Shown one piece after another: positions 23,491 through 32,678 of a DNA stretch of 64,000 nt. The DNA is taken from assembly GCF_010667645.1 (NCBI RefSeq), contig NZ_WHZV01000003.1, positions 1 to 64,000 of the forward strand, given 5' to 3'. The position numbers and the translations under genes are program-made. Origin of the DNA: Bifidobacterium platyrrhinorum (lineage in GTDB: Bacteria; Actinomycetota; Actinomycetes; Actinomycetales; Bifidobacteriaceae). The notes under the pieces are model-generated. The model had not been told where the DNA came from, searched no databases, and was given only the letters and a program-made list of their open reading frames with translations. The number at the start of each line of letters is the position of its first letter. The first letter of the stretch is position 1.

Positions 23491-26220
23491 ATGGCAGAAG
23501 CAAAGAAGACCGAGGCTCCCACCAAGCCGAGCCCGGAGGAGAAGCAGGCCGCCGCGCAGGCCGAGGTCGACGCCCTCGTCGCCAAGGGCCTCAAGGCCCT
23601 GGCCGAGTTCGAGAAGCTCGACCAGAAGCAGGTCGACCACATCGTGGCGAAGGCGTCCGTCGCCGCGCTGAACAAGCACCTCGTGCTGGCGAAGATGGCC
23701 GTTGACGAGACCGGCCGCGGCCTCGTGGAGGACAAGGCCACGAAGAACATCTTCGCGTGCGAGCACGTGACCAACTACCTGGCGGGCCAGAAGACCGTCG
23801 GCATCATCCGCGAGGACGACGTCATGGGCATCGACGAGGTCGCCGAGCCGGTGGGCGTGGTCGCGGGCGTCACCCCGGTCACCAACCCGACCTCCACCGC
23901 GATCTTCAAGTCCCTGATCGCCCTGAAGACCCGCTGCCCGATCGTCTTCGGCTTCCACCCGGGCGCGCAGAAGTGCTCCGTCGAGGCCGCGCGCATCGTG
24001 CGCGACGCCGCCATCGAGGCCGGCGCCCCGGAGAACTGCATCCAGTGGATCGAGCACCCGTCCATCGAGGCGACCGGCGCGCTCATGAAGCACGACGGCG
24101 TCGCCACGATCCTCGCCACCGGCGGCCCGGGCATGGTCAAGGCCGCGTACTCCTCCGGCAAGCCGGCCCTCGGCGTCGGCGCCGGCAACGCCCCGGCCTA
24201 CGTCGACTCCGACGTGGACGTCGTGCGCGCCGCCAACGACCTGGTCCTGTCCAAGCACTTCGACTACGGCATGATCTGCGCCACCGAGCAGGCCATCATC
24301 GCCCACAAGGACGTCTACGACCGTCTGGTCGCCGAGTTGAAGCGCCGCAAGGCCTACTTCGTGAACAAGGAGGAGAAGGCCAAGCTCGAGCAGTACATGT
24401 TCGGCTGCACCGCCGGTTCCGGCCAGACCCCGAAGCTCAACTCCGTGGTGCCGGGCAAGTCCCCGCAGTACATCGCCAAGGCCGCCGGCTTCGAAATCCC
24501 CGCCGACGCGACCATCCTCGCCGCCGAATGCTCCGAGGTCTCCGACGACGAGCCGCTCACCCACGAGAAGCTCGCCCCGGTGCAGGCCGTCCTCAAGGCC
24601 GACGACAAGGAGCAGGCGTTCGAGATGTGCGAGGCCATGCTCAAGCTGGGCGCCGGCCACACCGCCGCCATCCACACCAACAACCAGGATCTCGTGCGCG
24701 AGTACGGCCTGCGGATGCACGCCTGCCGCATCATCTGGAACCAGCCGTCCTCCCTCGGCGGCATCGGCGACATCTACAACGCCATCGCCCCGTCGCTGAC
24801 CCTGGGCTGCGGCTCCTACGGCGGCAACTCGGTGTCCGGCAACGTGCAGGCCGTGAACCTGGTCAACATCAAGCGCATCGCTCGGAGGAACAACAACATG
24901 CAGTGGTTCAAGATCCCGGCCAAGACCTACTTCGAGCCGAACGCGATCAAGTACCTGCGCGACATGTACGGCATCGAGAAGGCCGTCATCGTGTGCGACA
25001 AGGTCATGGAGCAGCTCGGCATCGTCGACAAGATCATCGACCAGCTGCGCGCCCGTTCCAACCGCGTCACCTTCCGCATCATCGACTACGTCGAGCCGGA
25101 GCCCTCGGTCGAGACCGTCGAGAAGGGCGCCGAGATGATGCGCGAGGAGTTCGAGCCGGACACGATCATCGCGGTCGGCGGCGGCTCCCCGATGGACGCC
25201 TCCAAGATCATGTGGCTGCTCTACGAGCACCCGGAGATCTCCTTCTCCGACGTGCGCGAGAAGTTCTTCGACATCCGCAAGCGCGCGTTCAAGATCCCGC
25301 CGCTGGGCAAGAAGGCCAAGCTCGTGTGCATCCCGACCTCCTCCGGCACCGGCTCCGAGGTCACGCCGTTCGCGGTCATCACCGACCACAAGACCGGCTA
25401 CAAGTACCCGATCACCGACTACGCGCTCACCCCGTCCGTCGCGATCGTGGACCCGGTCCTGGCCCGCACCCAGCCGCGCAAGCTCGCCTCCGACGCCGGC
25501 TTCGACGCCCTGACCCACAGCTTCGAGGCCTACGTGTCCGTGTACGCGAACGACTTCACCGACGGCATGGCCCTGCACGCCGCCAAGCTCATCTGGGACA
25601 ACCTGGCCGAGTCCGTCAACGGCGAGCCGGGCCTGGAGAAGACCAACGCGCAGGAGAAGATGCACAACGCCGCCACCATGGCCGGCATGGCGTTCGGCTC
25701 CGCGTTCCTCGGCATGTGCCACGGCATGGCCCACACCATCGGCGCCCTGTGCCACATCGCGCACGGCCGCACCAACTCCATCCTGCTGCCGTACGTGATC
25801 CGCTACAACGGCCAGGTGCCGGAGGAGCCGACCTCGTGGCCGAAGTACAACAAGTACATCGCCGACGAGCGTTACCGCGACATCGCCGTCAACCTCGGCA
25901 TCGACCCGGGCAAGACCCCGGCCGAGGCCGTCGAGAACCTGGCGAAGGCCGTCGAGGACTACCGCGACAACAAGCTCGGCATGAACAAGAGCTTCCAGGA
26001 GTGCGGCGTGGACGAGGACTACTTCTGGAGCGTCCTCGACCAGATCGGCATGCGCGCCTACGAGGACCAGTGCACGCCGGCCAACCCGCGCATCCCGCTG
26101 ATCAACGACATGAAGGACATCGCCGTGGCCGCCTACTACGGCGTCTCCCAGGCCGACGGCCACAAGATCCGCGTCGAGCGCGAGGGCGAGGCCGCCACCG
26201 AGGAGGCCTCCGAGCGCTGA
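23491..26220 (+). CDS. adhE: Bifunctional aldehyde-alcohol dehydrogenase
   Basis: A 909-residue AdhE that converts acetyl-CoA to acetaldehyde and then ethanol, regenerating NAD. The N-terminal CoA-acylating aldehyde dehydrogenase has catalytic Cys263 in YGMICATEQ. The C-terminal iron alcohol dehydrogenase has GGGSPMDASK and the metal-binding blocks GFDALTHSFEAY and MCHGMAHTIG. Length matches the family plus a Lys/Ala/Pro-rich N-terminus. ATG at 23491 follows AGGAGG; the longer frame would pass through regulatory DNA. A small inverted repeat (23463-23478) sits just before the ribosome-binding site. In bifidobacteria this enzyme balances redox in the fructose-6-phosphate shunt. Confidence 0.96.
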   Translation: MAEAKKTEAPTKPSPEEKQAAAQAEVDALVAKGLKALAEFEKLDQKQVDHIVAKASVAALNKHLVLAKMAVDETGRGLVEDKATKNIFACEHVTNYLAGQKTVGIIREDDVMGIDEVAEPVGVVAGVTPVTNPTSTAIFKSLIALKTRCPIVFGFHPGAQKCSVEAARIVRDAAIEAGAPENCIQWIEHPSIEATGALMKHDGVATILATGGPGMVKAAYSSGKPALGVGAGNAPAYVDSDVDVVRAANDLVLSKHFDYGMICATEQAIIAHKDVYDRLVAELKRRKAYFVNKEEKAKLEQYMFGCTAGSGQTPKLNSVVPGKSPQYIAKAAGFEIPADATILAAECSEVSDDEPLTHEKLAPVQAVLKADDKEQAFEMCEAMLKLGAGHTAAIHTNNQDLVREYGLRMHACRIIWNQPSSLGGIGDIYNAIAPSLTLGCGSYGGNSVSGNVQAVNLVNIKRIARRNNNMQWFKIPAKTYFEPNAIKYLRDMYGIEKAVIVCDKVMEQLGIVDKIIDQLRARSNRVTFRIIDYVEPEPSVETVEKGAEMMREEFEPDTIIAVGGGSPMDASKIMWLLYEHPEISFSDVREKFFDIRKRAFKIPPLGKKAKLVCIPTSSGTGSEVTPFAVITDHKTGYKYPITDYALTPSVAIVDPVLARTQPRKLASDAGFDALTHSFEAYVSVYANDFTDGMALHAAKLIWDNLAESVNGEPGLEKTNAQEKMHNAATMAGMAFGSAFLGMCHGMAHTIGALCHIAHGRTNSILLPYVIRYNGQVPEEPTSWPKYNKYIADERYRDIAVNLGIDPGKTPAEAVENLAKAVEDYRDNKLGMNKSFQECGVDEDYFWSVLDQIGMRAYEDQCTPANPRIPLINDMKDIAVAAYYGVSQADGHKIRVEREGEAATEEASER

Positions 26221-26230
26221 GCCGGATCCC

Positions 26231-26265
26231 GTCCCGCCGGTCCCCGATGACGGGACCGGCGGGAC
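26231..26265 (+). terminator. adhE terminator hairpin 1
   Basis: 14-bp perfect stem (26231-26244 with 26252-26265), 10 nt after the adhE stop; no T-run. Confidence 0.6.
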
Positions 26266-26298
26266 GGACCGGGCGGTGACGATCCATCTTCCGCATGA

Positions 26299-26348
26299 CA
26301 TGAACAAGGCCCCCGACCGAAATGATTCGGTCGGGAGCCTTGTTCATG
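26299..26348 (+). terminator. adhE terminator hairpin 2
   Basis: Long stem beginning CATGAACAAGGC and ending GCCTTGTTCATG, nearly complete to a 4-nt loop. It may act with hairpin 1. Confidence 0.6.
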
Positions 26349-26437
26349 TTCGCGCCCGTTCCCGTTCGGGCGGCGTCCATCCCGCGACGCGGGAACCGGC
26401 CGCCCGCGCCTGCGGCCGTTTCCTACACTTAAGGACC

Positions 26438-27616
26438 ATGAGCGAAGACATCGATGTGCTGGTGGGCGGGTTCGGCGCCCTGCAGGGATCGCACAGCCCG
26501 GGAATCGAACGATACATATTGCATGCGGGCGGACTCGCGGGCGGACTCGCGGGCGGACTCGCGGACGGGGATACGGACGCGTCGACGCCGACGGTCCGGC
26601 TGGAACGCGCCGGACTGCTGTCCGACCTGCCCTCGCCCTCATGGATGGAACGTGACGGCGGCATGGTGTACGCCGTGCTGGAGAACAGCGACGAACTCGC
26701 CGCACTGCGCCTCGAACGCACCGCCGACGGCCCGCGTCTCGACCTGGTCTCGCGCGTGCCCGTGCCCAGCGCCGGCCCCACGCACGTGACGGTCGCCGTG
26801 GACGACCGCGGCGCGAAGCACGCGATCGCCGCCTGCTACGTCGGCGGCGCCATCTGCGTGTTCCCGATCGGCGGGGACGGCGGGCTGGGCCCGGCCGGGC
26901 AGGTGCTGTACGGCGAGGGGCATGGCCCGTTGCCCGCCCAGGAGGGGCCGCACGCGCACTGGGCGCTCGCCCTGCCCGACGGCCGCGTGCTGAGTACCGA
27001 CCTGGGCGCGGACCGCATCCACGTGCACCGTTGGCGCGACGGCATGCTCGTGCGCACGGGATCGGTGGAGCTTGCGCCGGGCACCGGTCCGCGCGACATG
27101 CATCCGCTGCCCTCACGCGACGGCGCATGGCGCGTGGCCGTCGTCGATGAATGGGGCGATACGGTCACGTTGCTGGGACCGCGCGAAGATGATCCCGCCA
27201 CAGCGGCGGCGGACGGCATCGCGGTGCTGCGGACCGTCGATCTGGGCGGGGATGACGGCGATCAGGCCGCGTCGTTGGCCTTCGTGCCGGATTCCGACGA
27301 TGCGGGCGGCCCGTGCGCCGGCATGGCCTACGTGGGTCTGCGCGGCTCCGAGCGCATCGTCGCCTTGCGCTGGGACGGTGCGCGGCTGCACCGCCTCGCC
27401 GATCCGGATGCGCCCGGCTGGCGCGGCCGCGGCGTGTCCAGCGGCGGCAGCCGCCCTCGCCACCTGCGTGCGATCGGCCGGTTCGTCGTCGCGGCGAACG
27501 AGGTGTCGGACGATCTGACGGTGTTCCATATCGCCCCGGACGGCGAACCGGTGCCGCGCGCCACGCTGCCCGTCGGCTCGCCCACCACCGTCCTGCCGCT
27601 TCCGGCGCGGTCCTGA
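26438..27616 (+). CDS. Lactonase-fold beta-propeller protein (6-phosphogluconolactonase-like)
   Basis: A 392-residue protein that fits the seven-bladed lactonase family (the Pgl type): repeated strands, and the segments GPTHVTV, GPHAHWALALPDGRVLSTDLGADRIHVHRW and SSGGSRPRHL, which carry the family's conserved His/Asp positions. The proven activity in the family is 6-phosphogluconolactone hydrolysis. Many members are untested, and Bifidobacterium lacks a standard oxidative pentose pathway, so substrate is open. Residues about 30-42 are three copies of Gly-Gly-Leu-Ala coded by a 12-bp tandem repeat (26525-26560). ATG at 26438 with AAGGA upstream. Confidence 0.75.
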   Translation: MSEDIDVLVGGFGALQGSHSPGIERYILHAGGLAGGLAGGLADGDTDASTPTVRLERAGLLSDLPSPSWMERDGGMVYAVLENSDELAALRLERTADGPRLDLVSRVPVPSAGPTHVTVAVDDRGAKHAIAACYVGGAICVFPIGGDGGLGPAGQVLYGEGHGPLPAQEGPHAHWALALPDGRVLSTDLGADRIHVHRWRDGMLVRTGSVELAPGTGPRDMHPLPSRDGAWRVAVVDEWGDTVTLLGPREDDPATAAADGIAVLRTVDLGGDDGDQAASLAFVPDSDDAGGPCAGMAYVGLRGSERIVALRWDGARLHRLADPDAPGWRGRGVSSGGSRPRHLRAIGRFVVAANEVSDDLTVFHIAPDGEPVPRATLPVGSPTTVLPLPARS

Positions 27617-27808
27617 CGCGATCGCGGCGAGACGCGGCGGTCCGGCGGCGCTGCGGGGCGCCGGGCATGAGCAAGGTCACAGCGGGGGCCGTCGCGCACC
27701 ATGCCGACATCGGATACAGTGGACGGCGGAGGTGCGGCGGGCCGCTGCGCCGTATGGGACGGTCGGTGCGGGCGTCCCATACCGACCGACTACACGAAGG
27801 GGTATGGC

Positions 27809-28153
27809 ATGGGGCTGTTCGACGGCATCAGGAATCTGGTGGGCGGCGCATTGGGGGATGTGGTCGGCGGCGTCGATCTGAGCGCGATCGGCGACCTGCC
27901 GGCGGCGGTGACGGAACAATTCGACGCCGGGCAGCTCGGCGAGATAGCACAGTTCGCCGGCGACCATCTCAACGCGGAACAGCTCGGCGACCTGACCGCA
28001 TTGGCCGAGGAACACATCTCCGCCGACCAGATCGGGAACGTGGCCGGCATGATCCAGGAGCAGGGCGCGAACCTCGACCTCGGTGCGATCGCCGAACAGG
28101 CGGGGCTGCCCGGCGACGTCATCGGCCAGATCTCCGGCCTGCTCGGCCGCTGA
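27809..28153 (+). CDS. Small helical-repeat protein of unknown function
   Basis: A 114-residue protein that starts MGLFDGIRNLVGG. It contains three units of about 16 residues: DAGQLGEIAQFAGDHL, NAEQLGDLTALAEEHI and SADQIGNVAGMIQEQ. The Gly-rich N-terminus and acidic helices resemble DUF937/YidB-like proteins, but I cannot assign a family with confidence. No signal peptide or membrane span. GAAGGGG lies upstream of the ATG. It stands alone between the lactonase gene and a convergent LysE-type exporter. Confidence 0.65.
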   Translation: MGLFDGIRNLVGGALGDVVGGVDLSAIGDLPAAVTEQFDAGQLGEIAQFAGDHLNAEQLGDLTALAEEHISADQIGNVAGMIQEQGANLDLGAIAEQAGLPGDVIGQISGLLGR

Positions 28154-28195
28154 GCCGTCACGGGCGCCGCCGAGGACGCGCGGGCGCCGGTCCGA

Positions 28196-28894
28196 TCAGG
28201 CGGCCAGACGGCTGCGGATCGCCTCGGTGACGGTCACGCCGCCCAACACGGCCATGATGCCGGCCGACACCAGGCTCAGCACGCGGCGCGAACGTCCCGA
28301 CCTGAGCCTGCCGGCGAAGAACGCGGCCATGCAGGCGAGCGTGACGAGCACCATCATGCTCTCGACGAAATGGATGAGCCCCAGCGAGACGCCCATCCGC
28401 AGGTGATCGACGCCCGGCACGAGGAACTGCGGGATGACGGCGATGTAGAACACGCCGATCTTCGGGTTGAACAAGTCGGTGAGGAACCCGCGTACGAACG
28501 AGGAGACGATGGGGGAGGCGAACGGGCCGCGTCCGGCGTTCCCGTCCATGACTGCCGCCGCCGGTTCGGACGATTCCGTTCCCGCCGGAGTCCCGGCCTT
28601 GCCGTCCTTCGGCCTGCGGACGAGACTGAACGCCAGATAGCACAGGTACAGGCCGCCGAGCAGACGGATCGCGTCATAGGCGAGCGGGAACGCGTTGATG
28701 ATCGCGGCGAGGCCGACCGAGGCGGCCACCGCCCACGCGAACACGCCGAACGAGATGCCGCACGCCGCCGCTATGCCGCGCCTACGCGTCGAATTGATGG
28801 TCTCGTTGACCACCATCATCATGTCCAATCCCGGCAGCAGGGCCATCGAACCCGCCACCAGCGCGAACCCCAGCAACGCCTGCATGTACGTCAT
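28196..28894 (-). CDS. LysE/RhtB-family amino-acid exporter
   Basis: A 232-residue membrane protein with six hydrophobic segments. Near the N-terminus it has the family signature LLPGLDMMMVVNETINSTRRRGIAAACGISFGV (in blocks). Helix pair LLGGLYLCYLAF and FNPKIGVFYIAVIPQFL are also characteristic. A polar loop of about 30 residues (about 105-135) is longer than usual. LysE/RhtB proteins export amino acids such as lysine, threonine or homoserine lactone; substrate unknown. GGGAGA lies before the ATG. Confidence 0.9.
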   Translation of the reverse strand: MTYMQALLGFALVAGSMALLPGLDMMMVVNETINSTRRRGIAAACGISFGVFAWAVAASVGLAAIINAFPLAYDAIRLLGGLYLCYLAFSLVRRPKDGKAGTPAGTESSEPAAAVMDGNAGRGPFASPIVSSFVRGFLTDLFNPKIGVFYIAVIPQFLVPGVDHLRMGVSLGLIHFVESMMVLVTLACMAAFFAGRLRSGRSRRVLSLVSAGIMAVLGGVTVTEAIRSRLAA

Positions 28895-29033
28895 ATCCCG
28901 TCTCCCTTTCCGCCGGCCGACCGCGTCCCCGGTCGCGCCCCGTGACCCATAGGTTTTCGGTCCACTGTATCGCCCCCGGATTGCGGCGGACGCGCGCCGT
29001 CTCGCGCGACGGCGTGGGTGTACGGTGTCGCGT

Positions 29034-29669
29034 ATGAGCGTTTCCCCCGTGCGTCCCGCATACGACGATGTGATCTTCGATTTCTGCGACGTGCTGGTCG
29101 ACTGGCGGCCGCGAGCCGCCGTCGACGGCGTGGTGCCGTCCGACGTCGCCGACCGGCTGTTCGACCGCGACGACCCATACGGATTCTGGCATTACGACGA
29201 ACTGTCCGACCTCGGGTGGGGCGAGGAACGCATCCTCGCCGACTACGCCGCGCACCACGCGGCCGAATCGTCGGAACTTGCGGCGTTCCGCACGTATTTC
29301 GTGCGCCAGCGGCTCGCGCTCACCGGCATGCTGCCCGGCATGGCCGGACTGCTGCGCGACCTCGACGAGGCCGGAGTGCGCTGCTGGGGGTTGACGAACT
29401 TCACCGTGAAATACGTGGACGCCGCCCGCGAACTGTTCCCCGCACTGGGACCGCTGCGCGACGTCGTCGTCTCCAGCGCGGAACGCATCCACAAACCCGA
29501 CCCGGAGATATACCGCCGCGCCGTAGCCCGCTTCGGCATCGATCCGGCATGTGCGGCGTTCGTCGACGACAAGCAACGCAACACCGACGCCGCGGCCGCC
29601 GCCGTCCCCGGCCTGACCGGCATCCGCTTCACCGACGCCGCCTCGCTGCGCGCGCGGTTGTTCGCGTAG
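29034..29669 (+). CDS. HAD-superfamily hydrolase (YihX-like)
   Basis: A 211-residue haloacid-dehalogenase-type phosphatase with a helical cap. Motif I is IFDFCDVLVDW, similar to the FDLGNV variant of the YihX group, where the second Asp is not in the DxD position. Motif II is WGLTNFT, the Lys is in HKPDPEIY, and the acidic motif IV is FVDDKQRNTDAA. YihX itself is a glucose-1-phosphate phosphatase, but substrate cannot be assumed. The start is uncertain: ATG at 29034 or GTG at 29025, neither with a clear ribosome-binding site. Confidence 0.82.
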   Translation: MSVSPVRPAYDDVIFDFCDVLVDWRPRAAVDGVVPSDVADRLFDRDDPYGFWHYDELSDLGWGEERILADYAAHHAAESSELAAFRTYFVRQRLALTGMLPGMAGLLRDLDEAGVRCWGLTNFTVKYVDAARELFPALGPLRDVVVSSAERIHKPDPEIYRRAVARFGIDPACAAFVDDKQRNTDAAAAAVPGLTGIRFTDAASLRARLFA

Positions 29670-29759
29670 CCTAGGCCGGAACATCGCAGCGGAACGATGC
29701 CATGGTGAGATGTTGCTCCGATAGGCGGGTTCAGGAAGATTGACGATGGGAGACAAGGA

Positions 29760-30320
29760 ATGACACGGAAAATGGTGCTGGAGACACAACGGCTCGTCAT
29801 GCGGCCGTTCACGCTTGATGATGAGGACATCATCTCCGAACTGTACGGTGATTCCGACATCATGATGTTCATGCCGTGCGGCCGGCTGACGGATGAGGAA
29901 ATCAGGGCGCATACAAGGCAGGTGGTATCCGATTGGGACGTGTGCCCGCAAATGAATTATGAGATGGCGGTGATCGCCAAGGCCGATTCGAGGAAAATCG
30001 GACGGGCGAGAATCCACATGGATTATGGAAACGACACCGCGATGCTCGGATGGCTGCTCGTGCGCTCCGAGTGGGGCAAGGGGTATGCTACGGAAATCAT
30101 CAGATCTTTGCTTGGATACTGTTTTGACGTGATGCGGGTCCATCGCGTATGCGCGCTTTGTCATCCGGACAACATCGGCTCATGGAAGGTGATGGAGAAA
30201 TGCGGTTTGCGTCGAGAGGCCCATTACGTCCGGAAAGTGAAATATCTGAGTGATGACGGAACGCATTGGGAGGATGAGTTGGAATACGCGATGCTGGACG
30301 AAGAGTTTCGACGGATGTGA
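29760..30320 (+). CDS. GNAT N-acetyltransferase (RimJ/RimL type)
   Basis: A 186-residue acetyltransferase. The substrate-side start is LETQRLVMRPFTLDDED. The acetyl-CoA loop is in LVRSEWGKGYATEIIRSLLGY (blocks), and the later conserved segment is HPDNIGSWKVMEKCGLRREAH. Targets in this group range from ribosomal proteins to small amines and antibiotics. The gene is visibly richer in A and T than its neighbours and uses codons such as AGA, AAA and GAT more freely, suggesting recent transfer. GGGAGACAAGG precedes the ATG. Confidence 0.88.
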   Translation: MTRKMVLETQRLVMRPFTLDDEDIISELYGDSDIMMFMPCGRLTDEEIRAHTRQVVSDWDVCPQMNYEMAVIAKADSRKIGRARIHMDYGNDTAMLGWLLVRSEWGKGYATEIIRSLLGYCFDVMRVHRVCALCHPDNIGSWKVMEKCGLRREAHYVRKVKYLSDDGTHWEDELEYAMLDEEFRRM

Positions 30321-30362
30321 GCCGATGGAACCCTTCGCCCAGTCCGGCACGCCGCTATGCCG

Positions 30363-30728
30363 CTACTGCAGGCAGGCTTCGATGTTGTTGCCGTCCGGGT
30401 CGTGGATGAACGCGGCGTAATAGGTCGGGCCGTAGTTCGGGCGTGGGCCGGGCTGGCCGTTGTCCGTGCCGCCGGCGGCGAGACCGGCCGCGTGGAACGC
30501 CTTGACGGCGTCCTGATCGGCGGCGCGGAACGCCAGATGCGACGGGACGATCGGGTTGCCGCCCTTCGGCGACTGGATCCACACGCTGTCGCCGTCCGCA
30601 TCGTTCGCGAAGCACACGGCGCCCGGGAACTCATGCTTCTTCGCATACCCCAACGGCGCCAGCAGTTTCTCGTAGAATCCCGCACGTTCGTTCGCGTCCT
30701 TGACGAACAATCCGACATGATCGATCAT
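30363..30728 (-). CDS. VOC-superfamily (glyoxalase-like) protein
   Basis: A 121-residue VOC protein. His/Glu ligands are likely in IDHVGLFV, PSHLAFRA and GNNIEACLQ. NDADGDSVWIQ and HDPDGNNIEA are the typical beta-turn blocks. I selected the ATG with AAGGAGG upstream (residue 20 of the longer frame). It is unrelated in detail to the VOC gene at 14214. No context for a substrate. Confidence 0.82.
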   Translation of the reverse strand: MIDHVGLFVKDANERAGFYEKLLAPLGYAKKHEFPGAVCFANDADGDSVWIQSPKGGNPIVPSHLAFRAADQDAVKAFHAAGLAAGGTDNGQPGPRPNYGPTYYAAFIHDPDGNNIEACLQ

Positions 30729-31379
30729 GACAGCCTCCTTATGACTGGCCTGCGGTCGGGCGCCGACGCCCGATCCCGTCGTCATTCAGTCTAGTGCCGG
30801 CGAATCGCCGCGACGCATGGAGCATCGATCCTGGTTGGGGTTGATGCTCCATGTGAGGCGTGGCATGATACGGCGGCCCGTGATGCCGTCCGCCGATCGA
30901 CGGGTTTGAGCCCGACGATGCAGGCGGCCAGGCCGGTGATGGGCGGGGTTCTCGGGCCGGGGGACGGGCGGAAGCCTCTCCCTCAACCCGTGCCGTCTCA
31001 TTTTCCGGGTTGGGTGAGAGGAATCGACTTCCCCTCAACCTGCGTTCGCCCGTTTTGCAAGTTAGGGGAGAGACCGGTGCGGCACCCAATGTCGTAAACG
31101 GCCGGATCGTGGTTGAGTGCGATATCGGCCGGGCCGGTGATTCATTGGAAAACGGCGGTTTTGTGCGAGCTTGGACCGTATGCCCCATGGCCCGTCCTGG
31201 AACCGTGTTCTCCCTCAAGTCGAAAACCCGCCTCCGCAGGATTGGGGGAGGCCGTAATCCTCGCACGCAACCATGAAACGGGCCTGCGCCGGGTTGAGGG
31301 GGTCTTGATTTTCGCGCCTAGGCGGGGAACAAGCCTCCATCGGGTCGTGTGGCGAATCCGGATGATTCGGAACGGGGCG
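30729..31379. other. Gene-free stretch with stem-loop units
   Basis: A 651-base gap between two minus-strand genes with no credible gene. It contains repeated C(T)CCCTCAA motifs and their complements. These form stem-loops at 30975-31021 (16-bp arms, 14 paired), 31031-31068 and 31210-31250 (weaker). CGGGTTGAGGGGGTC at 31290 is a further half. The arrangement resembles repetitive extragenic palindromes. Confidence 0.5.
30975..31250. repeat. Cluster of imperfect palindromic units
   Basis: Three units share a left arm like CTCCCTCAA and a right arm like TTGGGGGAG with loops of 13-22 nt. The arms are conserved but the loops are not, which favours selection on pairing. Confidence 0.5.
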
Positions 31380-32678
31380 TCAGTTCCTGGTCGGGTCCTT
31401 CTGGAGCGTGAGGAAGATGAGGGCGACGGCGAGAAGGATCGCGATGGAGAGGACGCCGAGCGACGCGTTGCCGGTGATCGAGGTGGTGGTCGCGACGAGG
31501 AACGTGCCGATGATGCTCGCGGTCTTGCCGAAGATGTCGTACAGGCCGTAGTACTCGTTGGCGTGCTCCTTGGGGATGATCTTGCCGTAGTAGGAGCGGG
31601 AGAGCGCCTGGATGCCGCCCTGGAACATGCCGACCAGGATCGCGAGGATCCAGAACTGCACGGCCGAGCGCAGGAAGAACGCGGCGAAGAACACGATGCA
31701 CATGTAGGCGATCACGGCTGCGACGATCATCGGCTTGCAGCCGAACCGGCCGGCCAGACGCCCGTAGAGGATCGCGCACGGGAACGCGACGAACTGGGTG
31801 ACGAGCAGCGCCACCACCAGCTGCGTCGAATCGATGCCGAGCTCGGTGCCGTACGAGGTGCTCATCGAGATCACCGTGTTCACCGCGTCGATGTAGAAGA
31901 AGAACGCGACCATGAACATCCACAGCGGCTTGTTCCTCACGAGCTTGCGCAGCGTGCCGCCGAGCTCGGCGAACGTGCCGCGCACCGCCTCGCGCGTATG
32001 GTCGCGGGTCGCACGGTAGTGCACCTGCCGGTAGCTGGTCAGCAGCGGGATCGTGAACGCCACCCACCATGCGGCGGTGATGACGAACGTGGCGCGCGTG
32101 CATGCGGCCGTCGACCAGCCGAACAGCGCCGGCCCGCCGAAGATCAGCGCGATGCACGCGATGAACGGGATCGTGGACCCCACGTACCCCCAGCCGTAGC
32201 CGTGCGACGAGACCTTGTCCATGCGCTCGTTCGACGTGGTGTCGATGAGCATCGAATCGTAGAAGGTGAGCGAGCCGTTCAGGCCGATCGTCGCCAGCAC
32301 GTACACGATGAGGAACGGCAGCCAGGTCAGCGGCAGCGCGAGCGCCGCGCAGGTGACCACGCCGGTGCCGAAGAACCCGAGGAAGAACCTGATCTTCATG
32401 CCCTGCACGTCGGCGATCGAACCGAGCAGCGGCATGAGCAGCGCGATCACCAGCGAGGCGATGGTCTGCGCGTAGCCCCACGCGGACACGATGTTGCCGT
32501 CGGCCGGCATCAGCGACTTCGCGTAGATCGGCACGACGGCCGTCGACAGCAGCACGAACGCCGAGTTGCCCACGTCGTAGACGATCCACTTCTTCTCGCG
32601 TGGCGTGAGTTTCGCCGTGGCGGACGGAGTCGCGGTCGCGGCGGCTTGCGGTGTCGGCATGGCGGCGTTCTGGGACAT
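31380..32678 (-). CDS. UMF1-family MFS transporter
   Basis: A 432-residue membrane protein of the UMF1/Atg22-like branch of the major facilitator superfamily. Signatures are WIVYDVGNSAFVLLS at the start of helix 1, GSIADVQGMKIRFF and FYDSMLIDTTSNERMDKVSSHGYGWGY (in blocks). Eukaryotic Atg22 exports amino acids from the vacuole; bacterial substrates are unknown. I chose the ATG with GGGAGAA upstream and a polar Ala/Thr/Pro-rich cytoplasmic start; a frame 24 codons longer is not supported. It stands as a single gene. Confidence 0.88.
   Translation of the reverse strand: MSQNAAMPTPQAAATATPSATAKLTPREKKWIVYDVGNSAFVLLSTAVVPIYAKSLMPADGNIVSAWGYAQTIASLVIALLMPLLGSIADVQGMKIRFFLGFFGTGVVTCAALALPLTWLPFLIVYVLATIGLNGSLTFYDSMLIDTTSNERMDKVSSHGYGWGYVGSTIPFIACIALIFGGPALFGWSTAACTRATFVITAAWWVAFTIPLLTSYRQVHYRATRDHTREAVRGTFAELGGTLRKLVRNKPLWMFMVAFFFYIDAVNTVISMSTSYGTELGIDSTQLVVALLVTQFVAFPCAILYGRLAGRFGCKPMIVAAVIAYMCIVFFAAFFLRSAVQFWILAILVGMFQGGIQALSRSYYGKIIPKEHANEYYGLYDIFGKTASIIGTFLVATTTSITGNASLGVLSIAILLAVALIFLTLQKDPTRN

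Noticed and set aside
23377..26307. 976-codon open frame antisense to adhE
   Set aside because: Low-complexity His/Gly/Val/Asp translation, covers a fully recognisable AdhE on the plus strand.
30786..31276. Small frames in the gap before the UMF1 transporter
   Set aside because: No ribosome-binding sites; frames cross the palindromic units.
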